DNA from: Lactiplantibacillus herbarum | GTDB taxonomy: Bacteria; Bacillota; Bacilli; Lactobacillales; Lactobacillaceae | DNA length: 34,256 nucleotides | NCBI RefSeq assembly: GCF_001039045.1 | Contig: NZ_LFEE01000020.1 | Coordinates: forward strand, 62,074-96,329 | Direction: 5' to 3' | Shown: piece by piece, positions 14,539 to 26,828 of the stretch | Position numbering within the stretch: position 1 is the stretch's first letter | Layout of the letters: every line of letters begins with the position of its first letter | Program-made: the position numbers and the translations under genes | The notes under the pieces: model-generated | The model's input: the letters and a program-made list of their open reading frames with translations, nothing else | What the model was told of the DNA's origin: nothing | The model's database searches: none

Positions 14539-14892
14539 CTAATCTTGGCGATTTAATTTATTGATCAATTGATCGATGTGACTCCCATATTGAACTGAAT
14601 GATCACGTTCAAAAGTGAGTTCTGGCGTCTTGTAAATACTCAAGCGTGAGCCTAATTCACTACGAATTAACCCAGTGGCTTTCGTTAAACCAGTTGCCGT
14701 TTTTTCATCATCTGACGCTTTGTCAGACAAAATACTGTAATAGATCGTTGCTTGTTGCAAATCACCAGTTACGGTAACACCCGTAATTGTGACACCTGCA
14801 ACTCGTGGATCACGAACCCGTTTTAACAAGATATCGTTAACTTCGCGTTCAATCTCCTGTTCCAAACGACCAACTCGATAATGTTGTGCCAT
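14539..14892 (-). CDS. rbfA: 30S ribosome-binding factor A
   Basis: Late 30S maturation and cold adaptation factor that binds near the 5' end of 16S rRNA. The 117 residues have the RbfA length; visible features are the N-terminal RVGRLEQEIEREVNDIL helix, DPRV near residue 28 with the GVTITGVTVTGDL strand, and the C-terminal RSELGSRLSIYKTPELTF segment containing the KH-type AXG-like turn. The ribosome binding site is AAGGGGGAT. It follows infB by 22 nt and is the last gene of the operon. Confidence 0.95.
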   Translation of the reverse strand: MAQHYRVGRLEQEIEREVNDILLKRVRDPRVAGVTITGVTVTGDLQQATIYYSILSDKASDDEKTATGLTKATGLIRSELGSRLSIYKTPELTFERDHSVQYGSHIDQLINKLNRQD

Positions 14893-14914
14893 CTAATGAT
14901 CCCCCTTCTCAAGG

Positions 14915-17479
14915 TTATTCAATCGGAACTTCCTTCATAACGTAGGCTTCGATTACATCGTCGACTTTAATATCATTGTAGTCTTCAACACGTAACCCTA
15001 ATTCAAAGCCTTGCTTAACTTCTTTAACGTCATCTTTGAAACGACGTAAACTAGCAAGCTTGCCATCGTAGACAACCACGCCATCACGGATAACCCGAAC
15101 GCCAGAATCGCGGTGGATGACACCATCAGTGACCATCCCACCACCAATCGTCCCAATCTTCGAGACCTTGTAGATTTCTCGAATTTCGGCTTGACCAGTA
15201 ATTTGTTCTTCATACGTTGGTTCAAGCATACCCTTCATTGCACTTTCGATTTCATCGATAGCGTTATAGATAACTTGGTGTAAACGAATGTCAACATCAT
15301 CGTTGTCGGCTGCCAACTTGGCTTGTGGTGTTGGTCGTACGTTGAAACCAATGATAATGGCATTACTTGCTTCCGCTAAAGCAACGTCACTTTCATTAAT
15401 CGCACCAACGGCCGTATGGATAATATTAACCCGAACGCCTTCAACTTCGATCTTCCGTAAACTACCAGCTAACGCTTCAACTGAACCTTGAACGTCAGCC
15501 TTAATAATAACGTCAACTTCCTTCAACTCACCCTGCTTCATAGAGTCAAACAAGTTGTCTAAAGTCACATGGTTAGTCTGTTTACGTTCGTCCATCAAGG
15601 CTTGTTTAGAACGTTGTTCACCAGCATCACGTGCCGTCTTTTCGTCATCAAAGACCACGAAACGGTCACCAGCATCAGGAACATCGCTCAACCCAGTAAT
15701 TTCGATAGGCGTTGCAGGACCGGCTTCTTTGATCCGTTTACCATGATCATTAGTCATTGTCCGAACTTTCCCATAGGTATTACCAACCACGATTGGATCA
15801 CCAACGTGCATCGTTCCTTGTTGAACTAACAAGGTTGCCGTTGAACCCTTACCGCGATCAAGACTAGCTTCCAATACAGAACCAGCTGCATTTTGTTGTG
15901 GATTAGCCGTTAATTCAAGCACTTCGGATTGTAACAAGATCATGTCTAATAATTCATCAAGGTTCTTACCGAACTTAGCTGAAATTTGAACAAAGATCGT
16001 GTCGCCACCCCAGTCTTCTGGAATTAAACCGTATTCGGCTAATTGTTCGATGACGTGGTTAGGATTGGCACCTGGCTTATCGATTTTATTAACTGCAACG
16101 ATAATTGGCACTTTAGCCGCTTTCGCATGGTTAATAGCTTCGATAGTTTGTGGCATTACACCATCATCAGCCGCAACGACTAAGACAGTGATATCGGTAA
16201 TATCAGCACCACGCGCCCGCATTTCAGTAAAGGCCGCATGTCCTGGCGTATCCAAGAAGGTAATAGTCTTGCCATCATGCTTCACTTGGTAGGCACCAAT
16301 TGCTTGAGTGATCCCACCGGCTTCACCATCAGTAACGTGGGTGTGACGTAATTGGTCAAGTAAGGTTGTCTTACCATGATCAACGTGTCCCATGACCGTC
16401 ACAACGGGTGCCCGAGGTGCTAAGTTATCAGTGTTGTTAACTTCATCTTCGAAGAACTTATCCAAGTCAGTAACGTCAACTTGGACTTTTTCTTCTGCTT
16501 CGATACCGTAATCACTAGCTAAGATTTCAATCGTATCTTTGTCTAATGATTGGTTTTGGTTAACGGCAACGCCTAACATGAACAACTTCTTAATGATTTC
16601 AGAAGGTTCACGGTGTAATAACTTACCCAAATCTTGGGCATTCATGCCGACCGTGTATACTAACGTTTCTGGTAACGGCTTGTCCTTACGAACAGAAGCT
16701 GGCACGTTGCTTACTTGGCGAATCCGTTGGTTTTTGTTCGTGTTACGCGTTTGTTTGCGGTTATTACGACGACGGTTATTGTTTTTCCCGCCACGATAAC
16801 GACCACCACCATTGCCGTTACTGTTATTACTGCTTAAACCGCCGCCAAAGCGACCACTACCGTTACGGGAACTGTTGTTAGTTCCATTCCCGTTACTCCG
16901 GTTTTGGCTACTAGTATTGCTACTACGATTTTGCGTATTGTTGCTGCTACGGTTTTGGCTGCTGTTCGTATTGCTGCGGTTTTGACCGCCATTATTTGAA
17001 CGATTGCCACCATTGTTATTACTATTAGTTGAACGGTTGCCAGCGTTGTTGTTAGGCCGACTATTGTTGCTACCGGTACTACGATTATTAGTCGTTGAAC
17101 GGTTACCGTTACTGCTGTTGTTGCTGCGAGAAGTCGTTGAGCGGCTACTGTTGCCAGTGCTGTTGTTGCTACGACTTTGATTATTATTTTGATTATTATT
17201 CAAAGAATCACCAGTCTGTAAATGACGCGAGTTGGATTGCTGCTGATTAGCAGTTCGTGTCACATTATTTGCTTGACGCGCTGTTGTCTGCGTCGGTTGA
17301 GCATTCGATTTAGGAGCAGTGGCATGAGTCGTCGCACCAGTTAACTGGTGTTGCTCACTGTCACCGAGTGTTGACATATGATTTTTAACGGCAAAACCCA
17401 ACTGTTGTGCTTGCGCAATCAACTGTTTACTTGGAACATTGAGCTCTTTCGCTAATTCATAAATCCGCTTTTTCCCCAT
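14915..17479 (-). CDS. infB: Translation initiation factor IF-2
   Basis: GTPase that brings initiator fMet-tRNA to the 30S subunit. Order of parts: an N-terminal IF2_N helix domain (1 to about 48, [18 protein letters not shown]), a very long low-complexity linker (about 55-250) made of Asn, Ser, Arg, Gly and Thr, a second IF2_N domain, the G domain with GHVDHGKTT near 363-371, DTPGHAAF and NKIDKP, then domains II-IV. The total of 854 residues fits lactobacilli. The ATG at 17477-17479 has AAAGGAGG. The linker DNA is itself repetitive (runs of AAC/AGC-type codons), so its length may vary between strains. Confidence 0.96.
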   Translation of the reverse strand: MGKKRIYELAKELNVPSKQLIAQAQQLGFAVKNHMSTLGDSEQHQLTGATTHATAPKSNAQPTQTTARQANNVTRTANQQQSNSRHLQTGDSLNNNQNNNQSRSNNSTGNSSRSTTSRSNNSSNGNRSTTNNRSTGSNNSRPNNNAGNRSTNSNNNGGNRSNNGGQNRSNTNSSQNRSSNNTQNRSSNTSSQNRSNGNGTNNSSRNGSGRFGGGLSSNNSNGNGGGRYRGGKNNNRRRNNRKQTRNTNKNQRIRQVSNVPASVRKDKPLPETLVYTVGMNAQDLGKLLHREPSEIIKKLFMLGVAVNQNQSLDKDTIEILASDYGIEAEEKVQVDVTDLDKFFEDEVNNTDNLAPRAPVVTVMGHVDHGKTTLLDQLRHTHVTDGEAGGITQAIGAYQVKHDGKTITFLDTPGHAAFTEMRARGADITDITVLVVAADDGVMPQTIEAINHAKAAKVPIIVAVNKIDKPGANPNHVIEQLAEYGLIPEDWGGDTIFVQISAKFGKNLDELLDMILLQSEVLELTANPQQNAAGSVLEASLDRGKGSTATLLVQQGTMHVGDPIVVGNTYGKVRTMTNDHGKRIKEAGPATPIEITGLSDVPDAGDRFVVFDDEKTARDAGEQRSKQALMDERKQTNHVTLDNLFDSMKQGELKEVDVIIKADVQGSVEALAGSLRKIEVEGVRVNIIHTAVGAINESDVALAEASNAIIIGFNVRPTPQAKLAADNDDVDIRLHQVIYNAIDEIESAMKGMLEPTYEEQITGQAEIREIYKVSKIGTIGGGMVTDGVIHRDSGVRVIRDGVVVYDGKLASLRRFKDDVKEVKQGFELGLRVEDYNDIKVDDVIEAYVMKEVPIE

Positions 17480-17493
17480 ATCTTCACCCTCCT

Positions 17494-17799
17494 TTACGGT
17501 GTCATGATCGCCAACATTTTCTTGGCAAATCCAGCATCGGTAATCGCATAAACGGTACGTGGATTACCTGATGCTGCACTCAATTCCTCTTTAGTAAAGG
17601 TATCGATCACTGGAACGTTATAAGATTGGGCCTTATCATGAAATTTTTTGGCAGTCGTGGGACCGGTATCACTAGCAATAAAGACTAGTTTAGCCGATTG
17701 ATTACGAATTGCAGTCAGGGTTAGACCCTCACCCGCAATTTGCTTTCTGGCACGTCGCGAAAGGCCCAGTAGGTTTAAACAAGCTTGATTAGGCGTCAT
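17494..17799 (-). CDS. ylxQ: L7Ae-family RNA-binding protein YlxQ
   Basis: A small ribosomal L7Ae/L30e-like protein, probably a kink-turn RNA binder, always found between ylxR and infB in Firmicutes. I take the ATG at 17797-17799 (101 residues, [17 protein letters not shown]), which overlaps the end of ylxR by 11 nt; longer in-frame starts would extend into ylxR. Family features are the [11 protein letters not shown]-terminus, the [20 protein letters not shown] core and the turn before the [10 protein letters not shown] segment. Its exact cellular target is not established. Confidence 0.85.
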   Translation of the reverse strand: MTPNQACLNLLGLSRRARKQIAGEGLTLTAIRNQSAKLVFIASDTGPTTAKKFHDKAQSYNVPVIDTFTKEELSAASGNPRTVYAITDAGFAKKMLAIMTP

Positions 17800-18088
17800 G
17801 TCCGAAGAGTTCCTTTCGGGCTTGTTGATGATCAACATAAGCCACTAACTCATCGTAGAAGTCTGCGTCAACTTTAATACTAAACGCTTTATCAAACGTT
17901 TTTTCTTTCTTGGCGCGTTGTGCAACTTCAACGTCTAACGCGATGTAAGCACCGCGACCTGGCATTTTACCGGTCGGATCTACGGCAACTTCATCTTGCT
18001 TGTTCTTAACGACCCGTACTAAGTCTTTTTTGGGATGCATTTCACCCGTTACAATATCTTTGCGTAACGGCACTTTTCTTTTTTTCAT
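17789..18088 (-). CDS. rnpM: YlxR family RNA-binding protein (RnpM)
   Basis: 99 residues of the YlxR family, reported to bind and modulate RNase P RNA in Bacillus. The diagnostic GRGAY turn is present (PGRGAYIALD near residue 44), with the basic N-terminus KKRKVPLRKD; the two cysteine-like positions of some members are not seen. It lies between nusA (26 nt gap) and ylxQ (overlap), its invariant place. The ribosome binding site is AAAGGAGGT. Confidence 0.88.
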   Translation of the reverse strand: MKKRKVPLRKDIVTGEMHPKKDLVRVVKNKQDEVAVDPTGKMPGRGAYIALDVEVAQRAKKEKTFDKAFSIKVDADFYDELVAYVDHQQARKELFGHDA

Positions 18089-18114
18089 ATCCCAGACCTC
18101 CTTTAGTTACTTAA

Positions 18115-19338
18115 TTATTCGGCGTCACTAGCTGGCTGATCATCCTCAGCCACCTCAGTTTCAGCCTCAAGCGTTGCTGCACTGTCAACATCACTTGCTT
18201 CATCGGTAGCTGGGGTTTCATCAGCAACTTCTGAATCAACGACATCATTAGCATCAGCTGTTTCGGCTTCCGCAACGTTATCAGGGTTTGCATCCATTAT
18301 ATCAGATGCTTCCGTTTCTGATTTGATATCGATCTTGAATCCAGTTAATTTAGCAGCTAAACGTGCATTTTGACCACGTTTACCAATTGCTAATGACAAT
18401 TGATAGTCCGGTACAATCACCGTACAGCCACGTTCATTTTCTGGATCAAAGATAACGTCAAGAACTTCAGCTGGGTTCAATGCGTTCGCAATGAAGACTG
18501 CTGTGTCATCCGTCCATTCAACGATATCCATGTTTTCACCGTGTAATTCGTTAACAATCGTTTGAACACGTTGCCCCTTAGGACCCACACAGGTACCCAC
18601 GGGATCAACGTTAGGATTGTTAGAACGAACCGCAACTTTAGCACGATCGCCAGCTTCGCGAGCAATCGACACGATTTCAACGATCCCGTCGAAAATTTCA
18701 GGAACTTCTTGTTCGAATAGACGTTTCAACAAGTCTGGCGCCGTCCGTGAAACGAACACTTGGGGACCCTTCGTTGCGTTTTCGACTTTAGAAACGTAAA
18801 CCTTGATCTTGTCGTGAATCCGGTAAGTTTCACCAGGTAATTGATCAGTACGACCCATTACGGCTTCAACTTTACCAAGACTCACGTAGACAAAACGATT
18901 ATCCTGACGTTCAACTTCACCAGTAACGATTTCATTTTCGTATTGGCTGTATTCATCAAAGATAATGCCACGTTCAGCTTCCCGAACACGTTGCATAATA
19001 ACTTGCTTTGCAGTTTGAGCAGCAATCCGACCAAAGTTCTTGGGGGTCACTTCAAAACGAATCTCGTCGCCGAGTTCGTAAGCACGGTTGATAGCAAGTG
19101 CATCCTGTAAGTTCACTTCTAGGCGTGAGTCAAAGACGTCTTCAACAACTTCCTTAACGGCGTATACGTGAATGTTACCCTTAACTTGATCAAAGTCAAC
19201 TTCAACGTTCTGCGCTTGACCATAGTTACGCTTGTAAGCTGATACAAGTGCTGCTTCCAGTGCTTCGATTACGACTTCTTTTTTGATGCCCTTCTCTGAT
19301 TCCAGAGTATCGAGGGCTCCTAATAATTCCTTGCTCAT
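18115..19338 (-). CDS. nusA: Transcription termination/antitermination factor NusA
   Basis: RNA polymerase-associated factor that promotes pausing and intrinsic termination. Domains in order: N-terminal polymerase-binding domain (1 to about 125), S1 (about 135-200, GEVERQDNRFVYVSLGKVEA), KH1 and KH2 (about 230-345, VDPVGTCVGPKGQRV and LSIAKRGQN-like LAIGKRGQNARLA). Residues 350-407 are a very acidic Glu/Asp/Ala tail, typical of lactobacilli, in place of the proteobacterial repeats. The ATG has AAAGGAG. It sits downstream of the rimP attenuator, which NusA itself could influence. Confidence 0.96.
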   Translation of the reverse strand: MSKELLGALDTLESEKGIKKEVVIEALEAALVSAYKRNYGQAQNVEVDFDQVKGNIHVYAVKEVVEDVFDSRLEVNLQDALAINRAYELGDEIRFEVTPKNFGRIAAQTAKQVIMQRVREAERGIIFDEYSQYENEIVTGEVERQDNRFVYVSLGKVEAVMGRTDQLPGETYRIHDKIKVYVSKVENATKGPQVFVSRTAPDLLKRLFEQEVPEIFDGIVEIVSIAREAGDRAKVAVRSNNPNVDPVGTCVGPKGQRVQTIVNELHGENMDIVEWTDDTAVFIANALNPAEVLDVIFDPENERGCTVIVPDYQLSLAIGKRGQNARLAAKLTGFKIDIKSETEASDIMDANPDNVAEAETADANDVVDSEVADETPATDEASDVDSAATLEAETEVAEDDQPASDAE

Positions 19339-19359
19339 GTTGTAGACTCCTTTACTGAG

Positions 19360-19836
19360 TTAGAACTTAACCGCTAAACGGGCTTGTGAAATCTGTTGAC
19401 GATCGATAGTAACCGTCTTATGACGGGTCTTATCTAGATAGGCAACGGTCAATGTATCTGGTGTCACGGCAGTCAAATCGCCTTCAAAGACTTTCTTACC
19501 ATCCACCTTTTGGTATAACCCAATATGAACGTACTTGCCGATTGCATTTTCGTAATCAGCTTCTTTCTTCAATGGTCGTTCCGCACCTGGTGAAGAAACT
19601 TCCAAGAAGTAGGCTTGTGGAATTGGATCTGGTTCGATAGTATCTAATTTCTCACTGAGTTCATCACTAACCATCGCACATTCTTCGATATTAATGCCAC
19701 CTGGCTTATCAATGTAGACGCGCAAGAACCAGCTCTGACCCTCGCGAACAAATTCCATGTCTACAAGTTCAAACTGGTGCGCATCAGTAATGGCTGCTGC
19801 CAATGGCTGAATGGTTTCAACAACGTTATTACTCAA
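19360..19836 (-). CDS. rimP: Ribosome maturation factor RimP
   Basis: Assembly factor for the 30S subunit. The 158 residues fit the family; signatures are [19 protein letters not shown] near 22-42 and the [11 protein letters not shown] motif near 103-113. The start is TTG (19834-19836) with a strong AGGAGG 7 nt upstream; an ATG start with a comparable site is not available. First gene of rimP-nusA-ylxR-ylxQ-infB-rbfA, 21 nt before nusA. Confidence 0.94.
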   Translation of the reverse strand: MSNNVVETIQPLAAAITDAHQFELVDMEFVREGQSWFLRVYIDKPGGINIEECAMVSDELSEKLDTIEPDPIPQAYFLEVSSPGAERPLKKEADYENAIGKYVHIGLYQKVDGKKVFEGDLTAVTPDTLTVAYLDKTRHKTVTIDRQQISQARLAVKF

Positions 19837-19863
19837 GGCTGTGCCTCCTATTCAGATTAGTCC

Positions 19864-19903
19864 AATAAAAAGAGTGAGCATCGCTGCTCACTCGTTAACG
19901 AGT
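19864..19903 (-). promoter_or_regulatory. Terminator-like attenuator before rimP
   Basis: The perfect 9-bp stem GAGTGAGCA / TGCTCACTC (19893-19885 and 19880-19872, 4-nt loop) followed by TTTTTATT has the form of an intrinsic terminator, yet it lies inside the leader between the promoter (19921-19949) and the rimP start. The palindrome ACTCGTTAACGAGT (19903-19890) overlaps its 5' arm, so the two hairpins exclude each other. This looks like a switch controlling the whole operon. Bases 19950-20185 upstream are AT-rich and show nothing else. Confidence 0.65.
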
Positions 19904-19920
19904 TTTAAATTACAACCCAT

Positions 19921-19949
19921 ATAGTAGCATAATTATCGTTAAACCGCAA
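19921..19949 (-). promoter_or_regulatory. Promoter of the rimP-nusA-infB operon
   Basis: -35 TTGCGG (19949-19944), 17-bp spacer ending in TGC, -10 TACTAT (19926-19921), an extended -10 promoter. The predicted leader is about 78 nt and contains the attenuator. Confidence 0.7.
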
Positions 19950-20185
19950 GTTTACGCTATTTAAAGCTCCTATAATTAAAGCTATTGTTGCTAGAATAGC
20001 TCATTTTAATTTATACATTCTCTTTGAAATCTATTTAAATTCTAACAAAACATTTAATTAAACGGCTGCATGTGTACTTTTAAGTTGCCAAACACCCGCT
20101 TCTTACCGTCACGTTCTAGCAATTAGACTAGTCAACAAATATCTCGGCAAATCGAAAGTCAATCACTCAAGCTTTAGACTAATAA

Positions 20186-20231
20186 CAAAAAACTACTTGT
20201 AGCTAACCATCACGCGGTTAACTGCAAGTAG
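20186..20231 (-). terminator. Terminator of polC
   Basis: A 16-bp stem with one mismatch and one G-U pair (arms 20231-20216 and 20208-20193), followed by TTTTTTG on the minus strand, 22 nt after the polC stop. Confidence 0.92.
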
Positions 20232-20253
20232 CCTATTACTTCAACATATATTT

Positions 20254-23200
20254 TTAGAACAATGATAATTGATTTTCATCCGGCAAATCGCTTAAAACAC
20301 CGTTTTCCGTCATGAATTCAATCAACGTCTTAGAAACCTTACCACGTTTAGACAAATCTTCCTTTGATAAGAATGGTTTATCCGCACGCGCGGCTACAAT
20401 CTGCTTGGCAACGTTCAATCCCAAGCCAGGAACGGCTCGGAAAGGCGCAATCAGCGTGTCCCCCTCGATCAACCAGTCAGTCGCATCGGACTTATCTAAG
20501 TCAACCATTGAGAAGTTAAACCCACGTTCCAGCATTTCGTTAGCCAGTTCGAGCACCGTCAGTAAGTTCTTTTCCTTAGTGCTGGCGTCCATACCCTTAT
20601 CCGTAATGGTTTTCATCGAAGTCTTAACGGCGTCTTTGCCGTGCGCCATGGCAACTAAATCAAAGTCATCCGCACGTACCGAGAAGTAGGCCGTGTAATA
20701 GATCAACGGGAAGTAAACCTTATAGTACGCCACCCGCAGCGCCATCAAGATATAAGCTGCCGCATGGGCCCGCGGGAACATATACTTGATCTTTAGACAC
20801 GACTCGATGTACCAATCCGGCACATTCGCATCCTTCATCGCTTGTTGCCACTCGTCAGGAATCCCACGTCCCTTACGAACGTGTTCCATAATCTGGAAGG
20901 ACATATCTGATTCCATGCCGTAGTGGATCAAGTCGGTCATGATATTATCACGACAACCGATAACTTCGGCCAGTGTGACGGTACCGTCTTTGATCAACTC
21001 TTCAGCGTTACCTAACCACACATCGGTTCCATGAGAAAGCCCAGAGATCTGTAACAATTCATTAAATGTGGACGGGTGAGTTTCTTCCAGCATTCCACGA
21101 ACGAACCGCGTCCCAAATTCCGGAATCCCAAGTGTCCCCGTTTTCGAGAAGATCTGTTCGTCAGTAACACCTAATACTTCAGGGCTCGAAAAGATCTTCA
21201 TGACATGCGGATCAACTGGTGGAATACTCTCAGGCTGAACCCCCGATAAATCTTGGAGCATCCGGATCATCGTAGGATCATCATGACCCAGAATATCAAT
21301 TTTCAAGATATTATCATGGATCGAATGGAAATCAAAGTGGGTCGTTTGCCAAGCGGCTGTCTGGTCATCTGCTGGGTATTGAACCGGTGTAAAGTCGTAG
21401 ATGTCCATGTAATCAGGCACAACGATAATCCCAGCCGGATGTTGCCCAGTCGTTCGTTTAACACCGGTAGTCCCCTTGGCTAGCCGGTCAACTTCAGCTG
21501 AACGGAAGGTTTGATTAGCATCCCGTTCATAACCTTTGACATAACCATAACCAGTCTTGTCAGCGACCGTACCGATCGTTCCGGCCCGGTATACGTTCTT
21601 CTCACCGAACAGTACTTTTGTATAATTATGCGCAATTGGTTGGTAATCCCCAGAGAAGTTCAAATCAATATCGGGAACCTTATTTCCGTAGAATCCAAGG
21701 AAGGTTTCGAACGGAATATTTTGGCCGTCGCGCACCATGTCAGTTCCACACTTTGGACAGTCCTTTGGTGGCAAGTCATACCCTGAACCATACTCATTAT
21801 TAGTGTAAAAATGTGAATACTGGCAATTAGGACAACGGTAATGTGGTGGCATCGGGTTAACTTCCGTAATCCCTGACAATGTCGCCACTAAACTAGAACC
21901 GACCGAACCACGAGAACCAACTAAGTAGCCGTCCTTATTACTCTTGAACACTAATCGCTGGGCAATCAAGTAAATAACTGAGAACCCGTTACCGATGATA
22001 CTCTTCAATTCTTTGTCTACCTGTTTTTGAACAATCTCGGGTAGTGGATTACCATACCACGCATGCGCACGATCCAGCGTCAATTTTTCAATCTCTTCTT
22101 CGGCGCCCTTCATCCGCGGTGTGTATAACTTATCCTTAACCGGTCGAACAGTCTCAAACTGATCCGCTATTGCACGCGGTGTCTCTACGACTACCTCGTG
22201 TGCCAATTCTGGACCTAAGAAGTCAAACGACTTCAGCATTTCATCGGTCGTCAAGAAATGGACATCAGGACGTTCCGTTCGGTTCAACGGATTCCCTGGT
22301 TGCGAATGGATCAAGATCTTCCGGTAAACCTTATCCTCGGGATTCAAGTAATGCACATCACCAGTAGCTGCCACTGGAATCTTTAGTTCATGACCAAGGT
22401 CGACCATATTATGGATGATTTCTTCCAAGTGTTGGTTATCGGCAATCAAGCCACTCTCAATCAGAGACGAATACGCTGCTTTCGGCTGAACTTCTAGGAA
22501 ATCGTAGTAACTGGCCTTTTGCCGGGCCTCTTCCTGCCCTTTTTGCATCATCGCCGTGAAGACTTCACCGCTAGAACAAGCCGAACCAACCATAATGCCG
22601 TCGCGGTACTTATTCAAAATACTTCGTGGCACTCGGGGAACCCGATAGTAATATTCCACGTTTGACAGTGAAATAATCTTAAACAGATTCTTCAAGCCCG
22701 CCTGCGTTTTAGCATAGAGAGTCGCGTGAAACGGTCGTGCATGTCGGTAAGCTGAGTTTTCGTTCATATGATCATTTAATTGATCGTGATATTGAACTTC
22801 GTAGCGCTCCTCCGCATCCTTAATAAACAGATGATTCAGATGACCCGTCGTTTCAGCATCATAGATGGCACGATGATGATGTTCCAAGTTAACGCCGAAC
22901 TTCTTCGCCAACGTATTCAAACGGTAACCCCGTAAGTTCGGATATAACCACCGTGCTAACGTCAACGTATCAATGATAGGGTTCGTAATCGGCCCCATCT
23001 GATGACGCGCGTAACCAGTATTCATGAAACCAATATCGAAAGTGACATTATGCCCAACGATAATCGCATCACCGTAAAATTCGCGGAAAAGTCGGAAAAC
23101 TTCTTCCTCCGACTTGGAACCTCGAACCATGTCATCGGTGATACTCGTCAAATTAGTTGTCGTTTCGGATAAGTGAAACCCAGGATCAATGAATTCTTCA

Positions 23201-24567
23201 AACTGATCGACAACGTTCCCTTTAACCATCTTGACGGCTGACAATTCAATCACCCGATCATAAATGGCTGACAGTCCCGTTGTTTCCGTATCAAAGATCA
23301 CATAGGTCGATTCCTTTAAGTCATCATGCCTATCGTTATAAGCAATGGGCACACCGTCATCGACCATGTTGGCTTCGACACCATATAAGATCTTAATGTT
23401 ATTTTTTTCTCCAGCCGCAAAAGCTTCGGGGAATGCTTGGGCACCCGAGTGATCGGTAATCGCAATCGCGGGGTGACCCCACTTAGCTGCCTGCTTAACG
23501 TAATCTGACACACCGTTCGTGGCATCCATTTGACTCATGTTGGAATGCAAATGCAATTCAACCCGTTTGTCATCTTCAGGAGCTTTGTCTTGGCGAGTCG
23601 CATGGGTCGTTTCGTTAATATCATAGGCATTGATAGTCAAATCGCGCATGAAGCTATCTTCCTGAACAGAACCACGGACGCGCACCCACATACCCGCTTT
23701 TAAAGCAGCAAATTGGGCTTCATCTTCAGCATTACGTGAAAATTTCTTAACGACCATTGAGGAACTGTAGTCGGTTACCTTCAGAATCAATAATTGCCGT
23801 TGTGAACGCAGCGTCCGAACTTCCATGTCAAAAACGTAACCTTCAACGACTACGGAACGTTCTTCTTCAGTAATCTGTACCAATTGCTTGGCCGGTTCCT
23901 GCGAATTGATCTGTTTCCCTAATTGTACTGGCCCATCAATTTGAACGGGGGCATCCGCTTGTTTTTGACGTTTTTCGTTAGCCTTTTTGATGGCTGCCTC
24001 AGCCTTCTTTGCTAATTCTTGGTCAGACTTAGCTTTTTGGGCGTGAAATTCTTGAATCTTTGCCTGTGACGCCGTTTCGTCAATCATAGTGTGCACGGAG
24101 AACTTCGGAAATCCGAGTCGCCGATACGTACTTTCAATTGGTCCCAAGGCTTGGTTGGTTAAGAAATTACGAATCACTTCATTTTCTGCCAGCAAAATCA
24201 CCCGACCGTCTTCATAAGTCGGCACGTTGCTATTACATAATGACTGTACTAAAGGAGATTTGATGCCACTATTCTGGACAATCCACTCCCAGTATTCCGC
24301 TAACGCCCGTGAATTGACTTCCGCATCATCGGTCGCTACCGTATAAGTCACCTGCGCAATATCTCTGAAGGCCAACTGTAATTTATTCTGAAAAGTCATA
24401 AATTGCTCGTATGGCAAAACATGCTGCAAGTGCAGATGGAACTCCCAAACTTTTGAAGCTTGATGAACGGTCAGCTTAGTAATCGCAGCTTCCGTAAATT
24501 CAGGGCCCATCGGCATTTCAATTTGTTCAAGAAGTTTCTCAAACATTTCTTGTTGATCTAAACTCAC
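20254..24567 (-). CDS. polC: DNA polymerase III alpha subunit, PolC type
   Basis: The Gram-positive replicative polymerase with built-in proofreading. Order: N-terminal domains and OB fold (1 to about 330), PHP domain beginning [13 protein letters not shown] near 334, inserted DnaQ-type 3'-5' exonuclease (VIFDTETTG near 422, [20 protein letters not shown]), zinc-binding CPNCQ and CPKCG, then the polymerase core with [10 protein letters not shown] near 963. I choose the GTG at 24565-24567 (1437 residues) because AAGGAGG is 7 nt upstream; the ATG ten codons earlier has no ribosome binding site. Length and domain order are normal. It is transcribed alone, between two terminators. Confidence 0.95.
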   Translation of the reverse strand: MSLDQQEMFEKLLEQIEMPMGPEFTEAAITKLTVHQASKVWEFHLHLQHVLPYEQFMTFQNKLQLAFRDIAQVTYTVATDDAEVNSRALAEYWEWIVQNSGIKSPLVQSLCNSNVPTYEDGRVILLAENEVIRNFLTNQALGPIESTYRRLGFPKFSVHTMIDETASQAKIQEFHAQKAKSDQELAKKAEAAIKKANEKRQKQADAPVQIDGPVQLGKQINSQEPAKQLVQITEEERSVVVEGYVFDMEVRTLRSQRQLLILKVTDYSSSMVVKKFSRNAEDEAQFAALKAGMWVRVRGSVQEDSFMRDLTINAYDINETTHATRQDKAPEDDKRVELHLHSNMSQMDATNGVSDYVKQAAKWGHPAIAITDHSGAQAFPEAFAAGEKNNIKILYGVEANMVDDGVPIAYNDRHDDLKESTYVIFDTETTGLSAIYDRVIELSAVKMVKGNVVDQFEEFIDPGFHLSETTTNLTSITDDMVRGSKSEEEVFRLFREFYGDAIIVGHNVTFDIGFMNTGYARHQMGPITNPIIDTLTLARWLYPNLRGYRLNTLAKKFGVNLEHHHRAIYDAETTGHLNHLFIKDAEERYEVQYHDQLNDHMNENSAYRHARPFHATLYAKTQAGLKNLFKIISLSNVEYYYRVPRVPRSILNKYRDGIMVGSACSSGEVFTAMMQKGQEEARQKASYYDFLEVQPKAAYSSLIESGLIADNQHLEEIIHNMVDLGHELKIPVAATGDVHYLNPEDKVYRKILIHSQPGNPLNRTERPDVHFLTTDEMLKSFDFLGPELAHEVVVETPRAIADQFETVRPVKDKLYTPRMKGAEEEIEKLTLDRAHAWYGNPLPEIVQKQVDKELKSIIGNGFSVIYLIAQRLVFKSNKDGYLVGSRGSVGSSLVATLSGITEVNPMPPHYRCPNCQYSHFYTNNEYGSGYDLPPKDCPKCGTDMVRDGQNIPFETFLGFYGNKVPDIDLNFSGDYQPIAHNYTKVLFGEKNVYRAGTIGTVADKTGYGYVKGYERDANQTFRSAEVDRLAKGTTGVKRTTGQHPAGIIVVPDYMDIYDFTPVQYPADDQTAAWQTTHFDFHSIHDNILKIDILGHDDPTMIRMLQDLSGVQPESIPPVDPHVMKIFSSPEVLGVTDEQIFSKTGTLGIPEFGTRFVRGMLEETHPSTFNELLQISGLSHGTDVWLGNAEELIKDGTVTLAEVIGCRDNIMTDLIHYGMESDMSFQIMEHVRKGRGIPDEWQQAMKDANVPDWYIESCLKIKYMFPRAHAAAYILMALRVAYYKVYFPLIYYTAYFSVRADDFDLVAMAHGKDAVKTSMKTITDKGMDASTKEKNLLTVLELANEMLERGFNFSMVDLDKSDATDWLIEGDTLIAPFRAVPGLGLNVAKQIVAARADKPFLSKEDLSKRGKVSKTLIEFMTENGVLSDLPDENQLSLF

Positions 24568-24632
24568 CTGTAGGCCTCCTTGTGTGTCACTAGCCATTAA
24601 TATTAATGCAAATTAGATTGATATTTGTCATG

Positions 24633-24638
24633 ATTATA
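24633..24638 (-). promoter_or_regulatory. Candidate polC -10 box
   Basis: A perfect TATAAT on the minus strand 66 nt before the polC GTG. The -35 about 18 bp upstream (TTCTAT) is weak, so this is only a probable promoter. Confidence 0.45.
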
Positions 24639-24725
24639 TTTTAATCTAAGCTTTAAATAGAACACTGATTGCTATTTAAAAATTGGGTGCACACCTAACT
24701 GATATCAACTACTATCCAGCCGTGA

Positions 24726-24871
24726 GGGGCGTCCTGACAATGTTCAGTGATGAAATTATCCTTGGCTGAGTGCTTTTCTCGGCTAGGATAAGGCCAAGCT
24801 TAAAGATTGCAGCGGGGTTTTGCTGAGCTTTAAGTGTGCCCACCACGTTTCCAACATTGTCAGGACGCCCC
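24726..24871. repeat. Compact structured inverted-repeat element (146 bp)
   Basis: Perfect 19-bp terminal inverted repeats (24726-24744 and 24853-24871, GGGGCGTCCTGACAATGTT and complement) enclose two further hairpins: 24756-24791 (about 13 bp, TTATCCT...AGGATAA with GCTGAG/CTCGGC inside) and 24799-24834 (CTTAAAG/CTTTAAG with CAGC/GCTG inside). The fold is a closed three-way junction on either strand. There is no open frame, and no obvious target-site duplication beside it. It could be a MITE-like mobile repeat or a structured RNA between proS and polC. The rest of 24568-25079 holds the polC promoter and the proS terminator. Confidence 0.65.
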
Positions 24872-24972
24872 GGTAGGCGGAATTAGGGCGCATTCGTCAT
24901 CCACAATGTGTGTATTAGCGGTACCAGCAATTTTCAGCTAACAATCATCACTATAGCTAGATTATTTATCAA

Positions 24973-25014
24973 TAAAAATCACCTAGCTTCGAATAGCCGA
25001 AACTAGGTGATTTT
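24973..25014 (-). terminator. Terminator of the uppS-cdsA-rseP-proS operon
   Basis: Arms AAAATCACCTAG (25014-25003) and CTAGGTGATTTT (24986-24975), 12-bp perfect stem with an inner TTCG/CGAA pairing, then TTTTTATT on the minus strand. Confidence 0.92.
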
Positions 25015-25079
25015 CGCATTCACTCATTACTAAGTGTACGCATTTTTAAGCTAACTTGCAACGAATGGATTCGCAACAA

Positions 25080-26789
<1,710 letters not shown>

Positions 26790-26828
26790 CTACAAATCTT
26801 CTCCTCATGGTTCCAGTTTAATTATCAC

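Noticed and set aside
24568-25079. Small SRP RNA or 6S RNA for the structured element
   Set aside because: The size fits loosely, but no conserved SRP loop or 6S open-bubble sequence could be recognised, so no RNA family is assigned.
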